The notes under the pieces are model-generated. The model saw only the letters and a program-made list of their open reading frames with translations, had not been told where the DNA came from and searched no databases. This document shows positions 25,475 to 34,340 of a DNA stretch of 42,490 nt, in pieces; the first letter of the stretch is position 1, and each line of letters opens with the position of its first letter. This stretch comes from Prevotella sp. Lineage in GTDB: Bacteria > Bacteroidota > Bacteroidia > Bacteroidales > Bacteroidaceae. Where the stretch lies: the NCBI GenBank assembly GCA_024681875.1, contig JAILAA010000101.1:1-42490 (forward strand), read 5' to 3'. The position numbers were made by a program, and so were the translations under genes.

Positions 25475-25969
25475 ATGACAGGACATCACATATTATGCAT
25501 CATAGTAGCGGCTCTTCTGGGCGGCGCCATCGGATTGGAGCGTGAGTATCGTTCGAAAGAAGCGGGATTCCGCACTCACTTCCTCGTAGGGTTGGGCAGC
25601 GGGCTGCTAATGGTTTTGTCGATGCACGGCTTTGATGATTTTATGGGTATTCAAGGCATACAGCGCGACCCAAGCCGCATGGCCGCACAGGTGATTAGCG
25701 GTATGGGCTTCATCGGTGCCGGATGCATCATCTTCCAGAAAAATGCGGTAAAAGGCCTCACCACGGCAGCAGGCCTGTGGGTAACATCGGCCATCGGCAT
25801 GACGGCAGGAGCGGGAATGTTTCTGTTGGCGGTAGTGGCTACAGCGCTGGTGCTGATGTGCCTGGAAGGCTCAGACTTCATCCACCACAAGATTTTCCAC
25901 GAACAGTCAGCCAAAGACGAAGCGCAAGGCACCGACAAACTGCATGACGAGGATATAGAGCAGGAATAA
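25475..25969 (+). CDS. MgtC/SapB-family membrane protein
   Basis: 164 residues with about four membrane segments. The MgtC motif set is clear: LLGGAIGLEREYRSKEAGFRTHFLVGLGSGL, the SRMAAQVISGMGFIGAGCIIF signature, and VKGLTTAAGLWVTSAIGMTAGAG. MgtC-like proteins are linked to Mg2+ limitation and envelope homeostasis. Starts three bases after the preceding gene. Its last 62 bases overlap the 3' end of the convergent minus-strand gene 25907-26503. Confidence 0.9.
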   Translation: MTGHHILCIIVAALLGGAIGLEREYRSKEAGFRTHFLVGLGSGLLMVLSMHGFDDFMGIQGIQRDPSRMAAQVISGMGFIGAGCIIFQKNAVKGLTTAAGLWVTSAIGMTAGAGMFLLAVVATALVLMCLEGSDFIHHKIFHEQSAKDEAQGTDKLHDEDIEQE

Positions 25970-26503
25970 AGGTGCCGCAAGGACGATGCCGTGAGTGAGC
26001 GACTGGCAAACGTCGGCTATCGACAGGAAACGGCGAGCCATCAATCCGTAGGCCACCGAGAGCATCACGATGCCAAAAGCAATAACAGGCACCAGTGCAT
26101 GACTGAAAGGCGATGGCCACAGTTGGCCTGTGGCTGACAAAAGCACGGCTTGCGGCGTTACCGTAAGCAACATCATCATTCCTATGTAGATGGCCGTAAC
26201 AACCGACAGCAGGATGAGCGTCTGACGGCGGCGATGGCGTGGCAGTGGCTCACTGAAGAACTGCAACAGACCACTCTCACACAAACATCCCCATGCCATC
26301 GACAACAGCAAGAGCCACACTAACAGCGGTTTCCGCAACATGTCCGTGAAACAGCCGAAGAAGAAGCGGATGCCCTCGGACGACAACAGCGAGCGCACGC
26401 CCTCGCCCTGTGTTGCCGAAAGCAACCACGACACCAGCACCAGCACTACCAGGGCCAGCAGCAGCATCGCAGCCAAATAGCCAAAGGTTCTCTTAATCTT
26501 CAT
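25907..26503 (-). CDS. Short AbgT-like membrane protein
   Basis: 198 residues from the ATG at 26503 (a TTG at 26527 would overlap the response-regulator gene further). Five hydrophobic segments. The stretch SLLSSEGIRFFFGCFTDMLRKPL...CESGLL resembles the N-terminal part of AbgT p-aminobenzoyl-glutamate transporters, which are about 500 residues; here only the first 40 percent is present. It may be a genuine small family rather than a broken gene, since no decay is seen. Overlaps the upstream response-regulator gene by 11 bases and the convergent mgtC-like gene by about 60. Confidence 0.6.
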   Translation of the reverse strand: MKIKRTFGYLAAMLLLALVVLVLVSWLLSATQGEGVRSLLSSEGIRFFFGCFTDMLRKPLLVWLLLLSMAWGCLCESGLLQFFSEPLPRHRRRQTLILLSVVTAIYIGMMMLLTVTPQAVLLSATGQLWPSPFSHALVPVIAFGIVMLSVAYGLMARRFLSIADVCQSLTHGIVLAAPLFLLYILVMQFVGALRFVFG

Positions 26504-27209
26504 CCGGCTCCAGATTGTCGAGGTCAAGGATGTGCAACTCTAAGGCACGAACCACCAGGCGCGTTGCGTTGACACTGCGTCCATCAGGAAACAACTTCTG
26601 CACCAGTTCATTCTGGCGTTTCTCCAGACTCTTCACCCCAAAGGGCATCCCACGCAACTGCGTAATCTGATCCTTGGTGTAGCCCAGAGCCAGATGGCGC
26701 AGGAAGCGCTCATCGTATTCGTCAATCTCATAGTTCACAAGCGCCTCCTGCTTTGCCAGCTGCGAGCCTACGCTATGCTTGAATGTGTCGACGATTTTCT
26801 TTAGGATGGGCTCGTTGAACACCAGTTGCTTACCCGACATCACAGCCAACACGTCGCCTCGGGTAAGCAGTTCACCCGTCTTCAGGATAATGCCGTCAGC
26901 ACCAGCATCGAGCACATCCACCCACAATTTCTCGTTCAGAATCTCGCCAGTGAATATAAGTACGCGCACCTGCGGGTACATTTCTTTAGTTTGGCGGCAA
27001 ATCTCCACGCCCACAGTGGTGGATCCACCCAAGCCTAGGTCGAGTAGGAGCAGGTCGGGCTGCTGTTGCTTGATAAGGCGCCAATAGGCAGTCTCGTTGT
27101 CTGCGGTGCCAATAACCTCCGCCTCAGGTATGTCATTGCGGATAATGCCTTGCGTGCCCTTCAGCTCCAGAGGCACGTCCTCTACGATGATGACTTTGAA
27201 CTTATCCAT
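26493..27209 (-). CDS. Response regulator with C-terminal LuxR-like helix-turn-helix
   Basis: 238 residues. Receiver domain 1-~125: acidic pair in IIVEDV, phospho-acceptor Asp in LLLLDLGLGG (~57), Thr in VLIFTGE, Lys in GIILKTGE. The C-terminal region (DERFLRHLALGYTKDQITQLR...VKSLEKRQNELVQKLF) matches the LuxR/DUF5932-like output helices, though less canonical than GerE domains. Encoded directly downstream of the large sensor kinase gene, its evident partner; a 63-bp heptamer array fills the junction. Confidence 0.88.
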   Translation of the reverse strand: MDKFKVIIVEDVPLELKGTQGIIRNDIPEAEVIGTADNETAYWRLIKQQQPDLLLLDLGLGGSTTVGVEICRQTKEMYPQVRVLIFTGEILNEKLWVDVLDAGADGIILKTGELLTRGDVLAVMSGKQLVFNEPILKKIVDTFKHSVGSQLAKQEALVNYEIDEYDERFLRHLALGYTKDQITQLRGMPFGVKSLEKRQNELVQKLFPDGRSVNATRLVVRALELHILDLDNLEPDED

Positions 27210-27272
27210 ATTGTTGAGAGTTGAGTATTTATTGTTGAGTGTTTATTGTTGAGTGTTTATTGTTGAGTGTTT
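27210..27272. repeat. Heptanucleotide array at the kinase/regulator junction
   Basis: Nine 7-bp units, mostly alternating ATTGTTG and AGTGTTT (a 14-bp higher-order period), begin one base after the response-regulator ATG (plus-strand sense) and run into the 3' end of the kinase gene. They supply its last codons (SSLNTQQ) and its stop. Confidence 0.9.
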
Positions 27273-30200
27273 AGTGACGATTGTTGTTTGCATGGTAGGG
27301 TGATAACAATGTTAGTGATGCCGCTTTCCGACACCTCGGCCCTGATGGCACAGCCACGGCGATTGGTGGCTTCACCATGGTCGCGCACTATCTGACGACA
27401 GAGCAGATAGGGAATGTTCTCTATGGCCGAGGGAGTGAACAACTCAGAAGCCTGTCGATCATCTAGATGCAGGGCAGGCATGGGCACTGTACACACGACA
27501 TAATTACCATCAGACTTTGGGCTGTAGGTGACTTGCAGCTTTTTCTGCCCCGACTGCTTGCGTAACAGCTCAAAGAGATAATCCACCAGCACAGCATCCC
27601 CCAGAATGTCATGCTGCAGACGGCGCAGATGCAGACGCGCATGTTCCGTCTGTCGTGTAGCCTGCAGGCTAAGCAGGCCATAAAGCTCGCGGTAGTAGGC
27701 CACCACCTCAGACAGCGCCTCGGTATGGTTGCCGTCAATCAGCTGCCGGATGCGGCTTGGATAGTACATCGTCTCGTGCTTCAGCGCCGAGAGACAGTTG
27801 TCGAGCACAGCATTACTTATGTGCAGTGCCGCCTCCTCCTGCTCTGTACGCACAATATCATCTCTCATCATCTCCATCTGTTCCTGTTGCTCCTGCTGGC
27901 GCCGTGCAGCTTTCCCAATTGCCGCCATCACCTGCCAGACCACAGCCATAAGGATGATGAGGAAGAGCACTACGAGCAAGATGATGGCCACCTGCTTGTT
28001 GGCTTGCGACTGCTGCATCTTACGGCAATAGTCGTCAAGTGTAGCATCGGCCGACAATTCCTTGAACAGCTGTGTATAGATGCGGTTGTTATAGTGGTAG
28101 AGCTGCCACTGGTGCAATGCGAGTGCCGCCACAGCACTCTCGTTGCGCGTCTTAAGCAAGATGTCATAGTTCAGCCTAAGACTGTCATGCAGCCAAATGA
28201 TCTCCGGAGGCGTTAATGACACATCTCCCAATAGGCATAGTGTATCAGTACCGTTTGGCTTTTGCAAACGATAATAGGCATTGAGATGGCGTCTGCACGA
28301 ATCGGCATAGTTGATGGTGCGCCAGAATGTGCCGTTGATGTTAGAGAAATATGCAGAGTCGGCATAGGCGCTGGCAGCGGAGAGGTGACTGGAAGCATCG
28401 ACGGCCGTAACTGCGAGTGCGTTGGCTCCAAGTCCCATCAGAACAAACAGCGTGACAACAGCTCGAGCCACACCTTTTGGCAGGCGGAAGAAGAAGTGGC
28501 TGCCTTGCCCTACCCTACTCTCGGCGGCAAGCTGACAGACATTGAAAATCTGGCTCAACTTACGGTATTTCTCAATGATACCCTTGCAGTTGAGCAGGCC
28601 AAAGCCGTGAGAGGTCTGGGATTTCAGGTTTGCAATGGGGGTGTTTTCGTCGATAATAACCTTGCGGTCGAAGACATGTGCCAATTGTTCCTCTGTCATG
28701 CCGATGCCAGTATCCTTGACAGAGAGTTCCACATAGTCGTCGCCTTCGCTGGCGCTGATGCAGACATTGCCTCCCTGCTGTGTGAACTTACGGGCGTTGT
28801 CGGCCAAAGTGTTCAGCATAAACAGCGTGAGTACCTTGTCGGCCTTCACCTTGGACGTTGTGGACTCTACCTGCAAGTCAATGCCCTTCATGGCAAAGCT
28901 ACGACGCCCCATCGCTACAATGTCAAAAAGCGGCTGCAGGGCAAAAGTCTCAATGTGCAGGCTCAGCTCACCCTGCCGCAGTTGAATCCAATGGGTAAGC
29001 ACCTGCGTCTGCTCGTTGATATTGTCGGTAAGCTCTGAGATATATTCCAGACGTTCCTGCTTAGGGTCTTGTTCGAGGCGGCTCACCTCATGGATGATAC
29101 GGTCGATCAGTGGCGTGATACCGTTCACCAACGACACACGTGCACGCTGTTCCAATGCCAGACGCTCACCTTTCTCTACGCGCAGACGGGCCATCGCCAG
29201 CTGCTCGTTCAGCTCGTCCTCCTGCTGTTGCATCTCCAGATCATCCTTATGCGCCGTGCGATGACGGTGGCGCAGGAAAAAGAGTACGAGCAATAATACC
29301 AGAATGACGATGACGGCCACGACAGCCCATATAAGAACGGTAAGCTGTTGTGAGGCCTGTTCTAACTGGCCTGCCCGTGCTTCCAAAGAGCGGTCTTGTC
29401 GCGTCTGTTCCTGCAGGTCGAGATAGATGTTGCGGTGCTGGTCGCTATGCTGCTTGTCATCAATGGCAGCATAGGCCACGCTGAGCTGTTCGTGAATACT
29501 GGCCACAAGGTCGGGCGCCTGGTTGATGATGGTGTCGCTCAAGGCCAGGTGCAGATGCTCTAATGCATGTCCGTAATCATTGTGTGCCAAATAGCAGGAG
29601 GCCAACGTACGGTGTGCACCAGCTATTTGGTAGACGTCGCCGTATTCTGTGAAAATGTCGAGAGATGCCTGGGCGAGACAAAGTGCCAGCGAGTCGTAGG
29701 GCACATCGTCAGGATTGAGAAATTTCATCGCTGGCAAGTCGTCAGCTACAATCTGATCTCTAAACTCGTCCACGATGAGATGCTCAGCCAGCGCCTCCAA
29801 AGAGTTGGCCTTGAAATAGCTGATGCCACTCTGCTGTGACAGCAGGAAGCATCGCATCAAATAGTCGAACTCTGTCTGATTAATATCTTCCTGCGTACCC
29901 TGTGTGATAATGCCTCCGGCACCTACGTTGTAAAGATAATTGAGATATTGTGCCGTGTCACGCTCCAGCTCTGCGGGCATTGTCTCCAAGGCCTGCGACG
30001 CCTGTCGCTCCAATCCTACATAATAATAATAGGTAGAGGTGACGATGGCCATTTCGCTTTCTGCATAGACAATGCGGGCCAACTGTCGCTCATCAAGTGC
30101 AGCACGCTCTTCATTGATGCGTCTGAGCGCATTATTGGCCAGCTCGCGGAAGTCGTAGAAGGCGCGGTTATAGGACCTGCGCTGGCATAGGCGCATCTGC

Positions 30201-30517
30201 TGAATATAGCTTACCAGCAGCTCTATCTGATTGTCAGTGATGTCGGGGATTTGATTCAGCAACTGCTCGGCTTCCTCATAGCGCATCTGGGCGATGCGGA
30301 CAAAAGCGAGGTTGTTGAGGGCTTCGGCTTTTCCGTCGGCACACAGAGTCGACATACGCAACACTTGCTGGGCGTAGCACTCCGTAGAATCAAGCGAACA
30401 ATAGTGATAGGCGTAAGAAAGAGAATTCAGCTTGTCCGCCGCTTGCCTATCAGTTGGCGAACAAGCTGAAAGAATGAATAAAGTTACGAATAGTCTAAGC
30501 GCGAGCCTTAGCCACAT
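27257..30517 (-). CDS. Large lipoprotein sensor histidine kinase with two kinase-like modules (DUF5112/DUF5113-like)
   Basis: About 1086 residues from the ATG at 30517. This start gives a perfect lipoprotein signal ([10 protein letters not shown], Cys ~19); the GTG at 30562 would bury it. Residues ~25-385 are TPR-like helices, then a membrane segment (~393-415). A kinase core follows with a weak H-box ([10 protein letters not shown]) and a complete ATP-binding domain ([31 protein letters not shown]; ~485-685). A second hydrophobic segment (~688-705), an extracytoplasmic region and a membrane segment (~845-865) lead to a second module with a better H-box (LKHETMYYP, ~915) but a degenerate ATP site. 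It overlaps the KDPG aldolase gene by 23 bases and precedes its regulator. Signal unknown. Confidence 0.85.
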   Translation of the reverse strand: MWLRLALRLFVTLFILSACSPTDRQAADKLNSLSYAYHYCSLDSTECYAQQVLRMSTLCADGKAEALNNLAFVRIAQMRYEEAEQLLNQIPDITDNQIELLVSYIQQMRLCQRRSYNRAFYDFRELANNALRRINEERAALDERQLARIVYAESEMAIVTSTYYYYVGLERQASQALETMPAELERDTAQYLNYLYNVGAGGIITQGTQEDINQTEFDYLMRCFLLSQQSGISYFKANSLEALAEHLIVDEFRDQIVADDLPAMKFLNPDDVPYDSLALCLAQASLDIFTEYGDVYQIAGAHRTLASCYLAHNDYGHALEHLHLALSDTIINQAPDLVASIHEQLSVAYAAIDDKQHSDQHRNIYLDLQEQTRQDRSLEARAGQLEQASQQLTVLIWAVVAVIVILVLLLVLFFLRHRHRTAHKDDLEMQQQEDELNEQLAMARLRVEKGERLALEQRARVSLVNGITPLIDRIIHEVSRLEQDPKQERLEYISELTDNINEQTQVLTHWIQLRQGELSLHIETFALQPLFDIVAMGRRSFAMKGIDLQVESTTSKVKADKVLTLFMLNTLADNARKFTQQGGNVCISASEGDDYVELSVKDTGIGMTEEQLAHVFDRKVIIDENTPIANLKSQTSHGFGLLNCKGIIEKYRKLSQIFNVCQLAAESRVGQGSHFFFRLPKGVARAVVTLFVLMGLGANALAVTAVDASSHLSAASAYADSAYFSNINGTFWRTINYADSCRRHLNAYYRLQKPNGTDTLCLLGDVSLTPPEIIWLHDSLRLNYDILLKTRNESAVAALALHQWQLYHYNNRIYTQLFKELSADATLDDYCRKMQQSQANKQVAIILLVVLFLIILMAVVWQVMAAIGKAARRQQEQQEQMEMMRDDIVRTEQEEAALHISNAVLDNCLSALKHETMYYPSRIRQLIDGNHTEALSEVVAYYRELYGLLSLQATRQTEHARLHLRRLQHDILGDAVLVDYLFELLRKQSGQKKLQVTYSPKSDGNYVVCTVPMPALHLDDRQASELFTPSAIENIPYLLCRQIVRDHGEATNRRGCAIRAEVSESGITNIVITLPCKQQSSLNTQQ

Positions 30518-31163
30518 AGCCAAGCGCCTCCTTGCACTTGTCGGTGACATACTGCCAGTCACCAGCCTTCACCTTGTCGCTGGGGAAGAGCTTTGAGCCC
30601 ATGCCCACACAGAAGACGCCGGCCTTGAACCACTTCGTCAGGTTTTCCTCCTCGGGAGCCACGCCGCCGGTAACCATAATCTTCGACCAGGGCATCGGGG
30701 CCTTCAGGCCTTTCACCATGTTCGGACCTACTACGTCGCCAGGGAACACCTTTGTCAGGTCACAGCCCAACTCCTGTGCCTTGCCGATCTCCGAGACGGT
30801 CATACAGCCTGGGCAGTAGGGAATGAGACGGCGGTTGCAGACGGGAGCAATGTCGGGGTTGAACAGCGGGCCAACCACGAAGCAGGCGCCCAGCTGGATG
30901 TAGAGCGATGCTGTGGGAGCGTCGACGACGCTGCCCACGCCGAGTGCCAATTCGGGGCACTCCTTGTCGGACCACTTCACCAGCTCGCCGAAAATCTCGT
31001 GAGCGAAATCACCGCGGTTAGTAAACTCGAATGCGCGCACACCACCTTCGTAGCAGGCTTTCACCACATTCTTGCAAGTTTCCAAATCCTTATGATAGAA
31101 CACGGGAACCATGCCCGTGTCGCCTATCTTGGCCATCACAGCCAGCTTATCGAATTTTGCCAT
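30495..31163 (-). CDS. eda: 2-keto-3-deoxy-6-phosphogluconate aldolase
   Basis: 222 residues, the usual KDPG/KHG aldolase size. It splits KDPG to pyruvate and glyceraldehyde 3-phosphate. The TIM-barrel motifs are present: [21 protein letters not shown], the R/E-bearing FEFTNRGD, the Schiff-base Lys in [18 protein letters not shown], and [16 protein letters not shown] with CVGMGSKLF phosphate loop. It follows kdgK by 48 bases, completing the two-step 2-keto-3-deoxygluconate branch used for galacturonate. The 3' end overlaps the sensor-kinase gene. Confidence 0.95.
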   Translation of the reverse strand: MAKFDKLAVMAKIGDTGMVPVFYHKDLETCKNVVKACYEGGVRAFEFTNRGDFAHEIFGELVKWSDKECPELALGVGSVVDAPTASLYIQLGACFVVGPLFNPDIAPVCNRRLIPYCPGCMTVSEIGKAQELGCDLTKVFPGDVVGPNMVKGLKAPMPWSKIMVTGGVAPEEENLTKWFKAGVFCVGMGSKLFPSDKVKAGDWQYVTDKCKEALGYVAKARA

Positions 31164-31211
31164 TTCTTACGATATTACGAGATAACGTTATTACGATTTA
31201 AGACAACCCAA

Positions 31212-32234
31212 TCAGCGCTGCACACGCCCGTTAGCATTACCGCCAGCCAGAGCTTCCACTTCCTCGACAGAGACGAGGTTAAAGTCGCCGTTGATGGTGT
31301 GCTTCAGGGCGCTGGCTGCAACGGCAAACTCCAAGGCTTCGCCCTGAGTGGCCTTTGTCAGCAGACCATGGATAAGACCGCCGGAGAACGAGTCGCCACC
31401 ACCCACACGGTCGATGATGGGATTGATTTCATAGCGCTTGCTCTGGTAGAACTCCTTGCCGTCGTAAATCAGGGCTTTCCAGCCGTTGAACGTGGCGCTG
31501 TAGCTCTCGCGCAGCGTGGAAACGACATATTTGAAGCCGAACTCCTGCATCATCTGCTTGAAGATGCCCTCATAGCCGCTGGCGTCGGTCTGTCCGCCTT
31601 CCACGTCAGCATCGGGCTTGAAGCCGAGACACAGCTCTGCATCCTCTTCATTGCCGATGCACACATCGACATATTTCATCAGCGGGCGCATGATGCTGAT
31701 GGCCTTTTCAGATGTCCACAGCTTCTTTCGGAAATTCAGGTCTACACTGACGGTTACACCGTGACGCTTGGCAGCCTCGCAGGCCAAACGTGTAAGCTCG
31801 GCAGCCTTGTCGCTGATAGCGGGGGTGATGCCGCTCCAGTGGAACCACTGGGCGCCCTCCATAATCTTGTCGAAGTCGAAGTCTGAGGGGTCAGCCTCAG
31901 CAATACTGCTGTGGGCACGGTCGTAAATGACCTTCGAGGGACGCATGGAAGCGCCTGTTTCAGCGTAGTACAAGCCCACACGGTCGCCGCCGCGAGCCAC
32001 GAACTCGGTGCTGACACCATAGCGGCGCAGGGCATTGACGGCAATCTGGCCTATCTCATGCTTCGGCAGTTTAGAAACGAAGTAGGCCTCGTGGCCATAA
32101 TTAGCCACCGAAATAGCCACGTTGGCCTCGCCACCTCCAGGGATGATGCGGAAAGATTCACTCTGGATAAAACGGTCATTGCCCTGAGGCGAAAGGCGAA
32201 GCATGATTTCGCCAAGTGTTACGATTTTTGCCAT
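31212..32234 (-). CDS. kdgK: 2-keto-3-deoxygluconate kinase (PfkB family)
   Basis: 340 residues. PfkB signatures are complete: N-terminal PGGGEANVAISVANYG and C-terminal DRVGGGDSFSGGLIHGLL with the catalytic Asp. RVGLYYAETGASMRPSKVIYDR and VDLNFRKKLW fit the KDG-kinase subgroup, and the KDPG aldolase gene follows, so phosphorylation of 2-keto-3-deoxygluconate is the likely reaction. It heads the minus-strand unit kdgK-aldolase-sensor kinase-regulator, with a perfect promoter at 32287-32317. It links to the pectinase gene in function, not position. Confidence 0.93.
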   Translation of the reverse strand: MAKIVTLGEIMLRLSPQGNDRFIQSESFRIIPGGGEANVAISVANYGHEAYFVSKLPKHEIGQIAVNALRRYGVSTEFVARGGDRVGLYYAETGASMRPSKVIYDRAHSSIAEADPSDFDFDKIMEGAQWFHWSGITPAISDKAAELTRLACEAAKRHGVTVSVDLNFRKKLWTSEKAISIMRPLMKYVDVCIGNEEDAELCLGFKPDADVEGGQTDASGYEGIFKQMMQEFGFKYVVSTLRESYSATFNGWKALIYDGKEFYQSKRYEINPIIDRVGGGDSFSGGLIHGLLTKATQGEALEFAVAASALKHTINGDFNLVSVEEVEALAGGNANGRVQR

Positions 32235-32286
32235 TTGCTTTTTGTTTGTTTTTATAGATTATTACTAAAAGTGTTTTTTGCAGGCA

Positions 32287-32317
32287 CAAAAATACAAAGA
32301 ATTTCCGAACTTCCAAA
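32287..32317 (-). promoter_or_regulatory. kdgK promoter with internal direct repeat
   Basis: Minus strand: TTTG at 32317-32314, 19 bases, TATTTTTG at 32294-32287. The spacer contains GAAGTTCGGAAATTC, two GAANTTC half-palindromes in tandem, a plausible operator between the two boxes. The leader is about 45 bases. Confidence 0.75.
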
Positions 32318-32377
32318 ATAAATCCATCCTATTTTGAGTTTTTACCATAAAATTAATGTTCGCGCACAACTTTTCTA

Positions 32378-32434
32378 AATCACGTCGAAAACTATATAAA
32401 CCACGTCGCGATTTATATAAACCACGTCGCGGTC
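32378..32434. repeat. 21-bp-periodic palindromic repeat, locus 3 (three units)
   Basis: Units at 32378-32392 (degenerate), 32399-32413 and 32420-32434 (AACCACGTCGCGGTC), each exactly 21 bp apart, with TATATA-type spacers. It lies between divergent kdgK and grpE, 131 bases before the grpE ATG. Read as codons the array gives a repeating heptapeptide (YKPRRGL/YKPRRDL), but this is upstream of grpE and unlikely to be translated. The rest of the 331-base gap holds the kdgK promoter and no gene. Confidence 0.85.
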
Positions 32435-32565
32435 TAGAAAAAGTCGCGAAAGAAAAATATCGGTTACGCCACAAAAATGGCACAAAGCCGACGATTTGGC
32501 AGATAGTAATAATACGGCACGTTTTTTGCTGGAGGGTATATAGAAAACAAAAAAATACAGTAATT

Positions 32566-33150
32566 ATGAAAGAACAAGAAATCAATATCGACGACGAGGA
32601 ACTGAAAGACGAGCCCGCCAGTGAGGGCGAGGCCCCTGCCTCGGAAGAAGGAAAGGAAGAAGCAGAAAAAGAAAATGAAGCCGAAACTGCTGAAGAGCGC
32701 GACCCATTAGACGTAGCGCTGGAAGAAATTGAATCGCTCAAGGACAAATACCTGAGGCAAGCGGCCGAATTCGACAACTACCGTAAGCGCACGCTGAAAG
32801 AGCGCGCCGAACTGATTCTCAACGGCGGCGAGAAGACCATCAAGGCCATACTGCCCGTTGTGGACGACATGGAACGCGCCTTGAAGAACGGCGACAAGAC
32901 CGACGACCCGCAAGTACTGAGAGAAGGCATGGAGCTCATCTACAACAAAATGATGAAGACATTGGAGAGCCTGGGCGTAGCCAAGATTGATACCGAAGGC
33001 GCCGATTTCGACACTGACCTGCACGATGCCGAGGCCCTTGTCCCTGGCATGGGAGACGAAATGAAAGGAAAAGTAATAGACTGTTTATCAACTGGATATA
33101 AACTAAACGATAAAGTAATTCGCCATGCTAAGGTGGCAGTAGGACAATAA
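32566..33150 (+). CDS. grpE: Nucleotide exchange factor GrpE
   Basis: 194 residues from the ATG at 32566; the frame is open 70 codons further upstream but only across the 21-bp repeats. An acidic N-terminus (~1-45) is followed by the long coiled-coil helix with [23 protein letters not shown] and the C-terminal beta part ([38 protein letters not shown]). It releases ADP from DnaK. It shares a base with dnaJ (TAATG), so the two are translationally coupled. No clear vegetative promoter is seen just upstream. Confidence 0.95.
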   Translation: MKEQEINIDDEELKDEPASEGEAPASEEGKEEAEKENEAETAEERDPLDVALEEIESLKDKYLRQAAEFDNYRKRTLKERAELILNGGEKTIKAILPVVDDMERALKNGDKTDDPQVLREGMELIYNKMMKTLESLGVAKIDTEGADFDTDLHDAEALVPGMGDEMKGKVIDCLSTGYKLNDKVIRHAKVAVGQ

Positions 33151-34301
33151 TGGCACAGAAACGCGACTACTACGAGGTGCTGGGCGTTGCCAAGACCGCC
33201 TCTGAGGATGAAATCAAGAAGGCATACCGACAGATTGCCATCAAGTACCACCCAGACAGAAACCCCGGCGACAAGCAGGCCGAGGAAAAATTCAAAGAGG
33301 CCGCAGAGGCTTACAACGTACTGCACGACCCGCAGAAACGTCAGCAATATGACCAGTTCGGATTCTCCGGACCTATAGGCGGTGGAGGTTTCGAAGGTTT
33401 TGGCGGCGCATCCATGAACATGGACGACATCTTCTCGATGTTCGGCGACATCTTCGGCGGCCACGGTTTCGGCGGCTTCGGACGGCGTTCAGGCAGACAG
33501 CAGCACCGAGGCAGTGACTTGCGCCTGAAAGTAAGGCTGACGCTTGAGGAAATCAACCAAGGCGTGACGAAAAAGTTCAAGGTGCGCAAAGACATCACCT
33601 GCAACCACTGTCACGGCACAGGTGCCGAGGACGGCAGTTCACGCGATACGTGCCCCACGTGTCACGGTTCGGGCGTAATCACTCACACCACGCAAAGCAT
33701 CTTTGGCATGATGCAGACACAAGGTGTGTGTCCAACGTGCCAGGGTGAAGGCCAGGTCATCAAAAACAAGTGCAAACAGTGTCAAGGCACTGGCGTGGTG
33801 AAAGGCGAGGAAGTGGTGGAAATCACAATCCCTGCCGGCGTGGCCGAGGGCATGGTCGTCAACGTGCCGGGCAAAGGCAATGCCGGACAGCACGGCGGCA
33901 TTGCCGGCGACATTCAGGTGTTTATCGAAGAAGAGAATAATAGCACTTTTGTACGAGACGGTAACGACCTGATTTACAATCTACTACTTGATTTCCCTAC
34001 AGCAGCACTTGGAGGCGAGACCGACATTCCGACCATCGACGGAAAGACGCTGAAAGTAAAGATAGAAAGTGGCACACAGCCAGGCAAGACTATGCGTCTG
34101 CGCGGCAAAGGACTGCCCGCCGTGCAAGGCTACGGAACAGGGCGCGGCGACCTGGTGGTGAACATCAGCGTCTATGTGCCGAAGACACTGTCGCGCGATG
34201 AACGCAAAGCCATTGAAGCCTTCAAGGACAGCGACAACTTCAAGGGCGACCGTCAGACAAAGGATTCTATCTTCAGCCGTTTCAAGAATTACTTTTCTTG
34301 A
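33150..34301 (+). CDS. dnaJ: Chaperone DnaJ
   Basis: 383 residues, full length. J domain with [11 protein letters not shown] (HPD motif), a Gly/Phe-rich linker ([16 protein letters not shown]), four zinc-binding CxxCxGxG repeats ([32 protein letters not shown]; ~150-215) and the C-terminal substrate-binding domains ([27 protein letters not shown]). Stimulates DnaK ATPase. Overlaps the grpE stop by one base; folC follows after 39 bases. Confidence 0.98.
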   Translation: MAQKRDYYEVLGVAKTASEDEIKKAYRQIAIKYHPDRNPGDKQAEEKFKEAAEAYNVLHDPQKRQQYDQFGFSGPIGGGGFEGFGGASMNMDDIFSMFGDIFGGHGFGGFGRRSGRQQHRGSDLRLKVRLTLEEINQGVTKKFKVRKDITCNHCHGTGAEDGSSRDTCPTCHGSGVITHTTQSIFGMMQTQGVCPTCQGEGQVIKNKCKQCQGTGVVKGEEVVEITIPAGVAEGMVVNVPGKGNAGQHGGIAGDIQVFIEEENNSTFVRDGNDLIYNLLLDFPTAALGGETDIPTIDGKTLKVKIESGTQPGKTMRLRGKGLPAVQGYGTGRGDLVVNISVYVPKTLSRDERKAIEAFKDSDNFKGDRQTKDSIFSRFKNYFS

Positions 34302-34340
34302 TTAAGCCGTATATCGAAAATCAGTAAATCGTAAACAGCA

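Noticed and set aside
32356..32565. N-terminal extension of GrpE with heptapeptide repeats
   Set aside because: The extension is just the translated 21-bp repeats; GrpE normally begins at the acidic region found from 32566.
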